DNA from: CAYFLR01 sp964343805
Lineage (GTDB): Bacteria; Bdellovibrionota_B; Oligoflexia; CAYFLR01
NCBI GenBank assembly: GCA_964343805.1
Contig: CAYFLR010000075.1
Coordinates: forward strand, 1-25,992
Direction of reading: 5' to 3'
DNA: 25,992 nt
The notes under the pieces are model-generated. The model was not told the DNA's origin, made no database searches, and was given only the letters and a program-made list of their open reading frames with translations. Below, one piece after another: positions 23,294 through 25,992 of this stretch. Both the position numbers and the translations under genes were made by a program. Position 1 is the stretch's first letter. Each line of letters opens with the position of its first letter.

Positions 23294-24387
23294 TGCGGTA
23301 CCTTAGTTTACTCATTTTAATATTGATTCTTTTTGCCTGCGAAAAGAAGGAAGATGATGCTGCTGAAATCAAAGCTGCCGATTTCTATCAAGATTCAGTG
23401 GCTTCCACCTATGGTACTGCGGGTCGTATTAAAGCAGGGCGACTCTATATTCCTCCTGAGGTATTTTTAGCTGATAAATTACTCAAGAGAAATCTACAGA
23501 AAGGAAATCTCATTAGTAGTGGTTACCTCACATTTTATATCCATGACGAATTCTCTGAAGAGGTCTTTCAAGGTGGAAGTGGAGCGGTCACAGCCACTCA
23601 AGAGCAACTGTCCGTCTGTATTAATAATCCCGACTATAATAATTTTGAAGCCAATCCTCCCTATTGCGATTATTTAGATTCCAGTGGGCAAACCGTCAAT
23701 GTCCTTGGCTGGGTTAAAGCTGCTATTGAAGTCTGGAAACTTTCCATCATGGATTATCTGCGGAATGTGGTGATTCCTCGCTACCAAAGCAGTGGTGATT
23801 TAAAGAAACTGGTGAATGAACAACTGATTGCTGACTTTGTTCAAAGCCGAAAGATCGTAAGAACTACCAATGCCGCTTATGCAGATTTGATTATCTGGAT
23901 ACCCTGGAGGGGAAATAAATATTATAGAGATCGTGAGTCGGGTCGAGAATGCCATATGTACTATAATGATGGCGAGGAAGTGGCTCCAGGAAGAACAACC
24001 TATGACCTGTTTGGTACTGATCGAATGATTCCCTATCTCCATCTTCCCATCAATGACCCTAAGCAGCGTTATTCTAATTCATGCTTTGATTTTCCGGTTA
24101 TTATTCATGAAATGGGGCATGCCATGGGTATTGCCGACACTTACAGTTATGGCGATGCCTATTCAATGGATGGTCACCCCGTTAATACTTTAATGAGAGA
24201 TTTGAATGGTTTTTCCCAGAATTTCATTCCGGCGAGAGACGATCAATTATCTATAACTACAGTATTTTTACATAAACTTTATGAAAAGGATGTGTCTAAG
24301 CTAAATCAGGTCATAGACCCGATCACTGGCTGTTTACAATACATCTCAACCCCGGTTGGAGAAACGGGGCTTGGTTGTGTTGAGTAA
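23293..24387 (+). CDS. Metzincin-like zinc metalloprotease lipoprotein
   Basis: The 364 residues start with the lipoprotein signal MRYLSLLILILILFAC (Cys16). The motif HEMGHAMGIAD, at about residues 274-284, matches HExxHxxGxxD. The first two His and the final Asp would bind zinc, as in metzincins with Asp as third ligand (snapalysin type). Downstream SMDGHPVNTLMRDL offers a candidate Met-turn. Cysteine pairs suggest disulfides, so an extracytoplasmic lipid-anchored protease is likely. ISSGYLTFYIHDEF near residue 75 resembles the repeated motif in the lipoprotein encoded upstream, whose stop overlaps this start. Confidence 0.8.
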   Translation: MRYLSLLILILILFACEKKEDDAAEIKAADFYQDSVASTYGTAGRIKAGRLYIPPEVFLADKLLKRNLQKGNLISSGYLTFYIHDEFSEEVFQGGSGAVTATQEQLSVCINNPDYNNFEANPPYCDYLDSSGQTVNVLGWVKAAIEVWKLSIMDYLRNVVIPRYQSSGDLKKLVNEQLIADFVQSRKIVRTTNAAYADLIIWIPWRGNKYYRDRESGRECHMYYNDGEEVAPGRTTYDLFGTDRMIPYLHLPINDPKQRYSNSCFDFPVIIHEMGHAMGIADTYSYGDAYSMDGHPVNTLMRDLNGFSQNFIPARDDQLSITTVFLHKLYEKDVSKLNQVIDPITGCLQYISTPVGETGLGCVE

Positions 24388-24395
24388 AGATTAGA

Positions 24396-24483
24396 AAAGT
24401 ATTTCCCCCCTAATACTTTGTCTAAATAGCAATCCCCCCGCTATTTGAGAGAAGGTGTGTTCCTATTTACCCCCCAACTAGGA
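24396..24483 (+). ncRNA. Array of three hairpins with CCCCCC loops
   Basis: Three consecutive inverted repeats each display exactly six C in the loop. AAAGTATT/AATACTTT (24396-24403, 24412-24419) has loop TCCCCCCT. AAATAGC/GCTATTT (24424-24430, 24440-24446) has loop AATCCCCCC. TCCTA/TAGGA (24461-24465, 24479-24483) has loop TTTACCCCCCAAC. The stems differ in sequence but the loops agree, which suggests an RNA made on the plus strand. It could be the 3' end of the metalloprotease mRNA, the leader of the protease mRNA or a separate small RNA with C-rich loops. No terminator or promoter is clear, so the ncRNA label is tentative. Confidence 0.45.
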
Positions 24484-24522
24484 CTTCACTCACTCGAGAA
24501 CTTACATTTGTTTTTTCGTCAG

Positions 24523-24558
24523 TTGAGCCTGGAGAGAGGCCCATTCGTCATAGCTCAA
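24523..24558 (+). other. Inverted repeat upstream of the subtilisin gene
   Basis: TTGAGC (24523-24528) pairs with GCTCAA (24553-24558). An alternative small hairpin GCCT-GGAGAG-AGGC (24527-24540) exposes GGA in its loop. It lies about 40 nt before the start codon and could shape the mRNA leader. Confidence 0.35.
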
Positions 24559-24597
24559 TGAACGGAAGTGGTTTTCTACATTTATTAGGAGGACGAG

Positions 24598-25992
24598 ATG
24601 TTGTTAAGGAAAGTTTTATTACTGGGGGCTTTTATTTTTAGTGTGGCTGAGCTTAATGCAGGGCCAGCGGCAGAGATTATTCCTGGGGAATATATAGTTA
24701 AGTTTAAAGAGAAACAAGAAATTGGTGCTCAAGGTTTTAGAGGAATACTACCAAATATTGTTAAAAGGATGGGAGCAAAAGTTTTAAAGAGGTTTAAAGG
24801 TTTTAAGAAATTCGCCCATATTAAAACCAATCAAAAAGGTCTCTTTCAGTTACTAGAGATGAGAGATGATATCGAGTATGTGGAGCCAGTCTATCGCGTT
24901 TATGCCATTAATCAAAATTATCTCAATGAGGGTATGGCCACATCTCGAGACCCTGCCTTTGAAGATGATGGGCAAAATAGCGTTTACAACCCTGATATTA
25001 GTAGGCAGTGGGGCTTAGAATCCAGTGGTGATGTGGACCTGGACATCTTAGATGCTTGGAAAATATCTAAGGGATCAGATGAGGTTGTGGTGGCTGTGAT
25101 TGACTCTGGTATCGATTACAATCACGAAACTCTCAAAGGAAACATATGGACAAACAAAGGGGAGATTCCAAACAATGGTCGTGATGATGATAACAATGGT
25201 TATGTGGATGACTATGTGGGTTGGGACTTTTACAATGATGATCCATGGCCCTATGATGATAACCGTCACGGAACCCATTGTGCGGGTGTTATTGGAGCAA
25301 AATCGAATCAATTAATGGGAGTGGCTCCTAATGTTAAATTAATGGGACTCAAGTTTTTAAGTAAATCAGGTGGAGGAAGTACTTCCGATGCGATTGCTGC
25401 CATTGATTACGCTATTTCTAATGGTGCCCGAGTGTTAAATAATAGCTGGGGCGGCGGGGGATACTCCCGTGCTTTAAAAGAGGTGATTAAGAAATCCCAT
25501 GAGGCAGGAGCTATCTTTATTGTGGCTGCAGGAAACAGCAAAAAGAACTTAGACAGAACTTCTTCTTATCCAGCTAGTTACACCATCGATAATATTATTT
25601 CTGTTGCTGCAGTGAAGGAAGATGCCAAGCGAGCTAGCTTTAGCAACTACGGAAAAAATTCTGTTCATGTAGGAGCCCCCGGATATTCTATTTTAAGTTC
25701 GGTTCCTGGTGGACTCCAATACTTAAATGGAACCTCTATGGCAGCTCCATTTGTGGCTGGCTTAGCGGCCTTAATCGTATCTGAAAATCCAAATTTATCG
25801 AACTTAGAGGTCAAAAAGATAATTTTGGATAGCGTTGATAAGTACAGTACTTTAGAAGCTTACACCATTACTTCTGGATTGGTAAATGCTCATAAAGCTC
25901 TGCTCAAAGTAGCTGGCACCAACCCGGAACCTCAGCCAGAGCCACAACCTGAGCCAGAGCCACAACCTGAGCCAGAACCACAACCTGAGCCA
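24598..25992 (+). CDS. Secreted subtilisin-like serine protease (S8), 3' end outside window
   Basis: This frame is open to the window edge, with 465 codons seen. MLLRKVLLLGAFIFSVAELNAG is a Sec signal. The inhibitor-like propeptide IIPGEYIVKFKE...YVEPVYRVYA follows. The catalytic domain has Asp169 (VAVIDSGID), His224 (RHGTHCAG), oxyanion Asn313 (VAAGNS) and Ser380 (NGTSMAAPFVAG). An acidic loop, GRDDDNNGYVDDYVGWDFYNDD, in front of the His may bind calcium. After residue 440 a Pro-Glu-Gln repeat (PEPQPEPEPQ) begins, a linker to an unseen C-terminal domain. AGGAGG lies 5 nt before the ATG. Confidence 0.95.
   Translation, partial: MLLRKVLLLGAFIFSVAELNAGPAAEIIPGEYIVKFKEKQEIGAQGFRGILPNIVKRMGAKVLKRFKGFKKFAHIKTNQKGLFQLLEMRDDIEYVEPVYRVYAINQNYLNEGMATSRDPAFEDDGQNSVYNPDISRQWGLESSGDVDLDILDAWKISKGSDEVVVAVIDSGIDYNHETLKGNIWTNKGEIPNNGRDDDNNGYVDDYVGWDFYNDDPWPYDDNRHGTHCAGVIGAKSNQLMGVAPNVKLMGLKFLSKSGGGSTSDAIAAIDYAISNGARVLNNSWGGGGYSRALKEVIKKSHEAGAIFIVAAGNSKKNLDRTSSYPASYTIDNIISVAAVKEDAKRASFSNYGKNSVHVGAPGYSILSSVPGGLQYLNGTSMAAPFVAGLAALIVSENPNLSNLEVKKIILDSVDKYSTLEAYTITSGLVNAHKALLKVAGTNPEPQPEPQPEPEPQPEPEPQPEP
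25930..25992 (+). repeat. Pro-Glu-Pro-Gln coding repeat
   Basis: An 18-nt unit built from CCAGAGCCACAACCTGAG recurs to the window edge, encoding PEPQPE repeats with only a GAG/GAA change. It forms an extended spacer after the subtilisin domain, and such tracts vary in copy number by slippage. Confidence 0.8.

Noticed and set aside
25075..25315. Two overlapping frames on both strands inside the subtilisin gene
   Set aside because: The subtilisin frame carries the catalytic residues and is continuous; these are low-complexity shadows.

Overview
The window is about 26 kb of moderately AT-rich bacterial DNA with dense genes, short operons and frequent TTG starts. Three flagellin paralogues, sigma-28-like promoters, dipeptide transport genes, lipoproteins and secreted proteases point to a motile Gram-negative. 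The flagellin style would suit Bdellovibrionota or another deltaproteobacteria-like lineage. This is inference from protein character; no rRNA or other taxonomic marker is present.

Left part (1-5164): a minus-strand cluster encodes a secreted protein of unknown function, a stand-alone CheY-like receiver and a membrane-anchored TlpA-type thioredoxin. Diverging from it is a plus-strand operon for a YciA-type acyl-CoA thioesterase, glutamine-dependent NAD synthetase (nadE) and flavin-dependent thymidylate synthase (thyX), the last two overlapping. Positions 5546-11152 hold a complete peptide ABC importer: binding protein, two permeases and two ATPases. An intercistronic stem-loop follows the binding-protein gene.

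Middle part (11216-21463): three 294-residue flagellins lie on the minus strand. Each is preceded by a -35/-10 pair of the form T(C/T)AAG-N14-GGCGA. Between the second and third are a putative exported nucleotidyltransferase-fold protein, a ferritin-like protein, a TIGR01777-type SDR, a flippase-like membrane protein, a family 2 glycosyltransferase, and a large polytopic membrane protein (GT-C-like) split by one in-frame TAA.

Right part (21770-25992): a lipoprotein gene, also split by one in-frame TAA, a metzincin-type metalloprotease lipoprotein, a non-coding stretch with three consecutive hairpins that each carry six C in the loop, and a subtilisin-family protease that runs off the window.

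The most notable non-genic feature is a 160-176 bp palindromic element in two copies (5284-5445 and 12174-12349). It has terminal inverted repeats, a second internal palindrome and TA at its borders. The second copy sits in the 5' leader of a flagellin gene. The homologous leader of the neighbouring flagellin gene gives the empty site, showing insertion at TA with TA duplication. This fits a small non-autonomous (MITE-like) element of the IS630/Tc1-mariner type.
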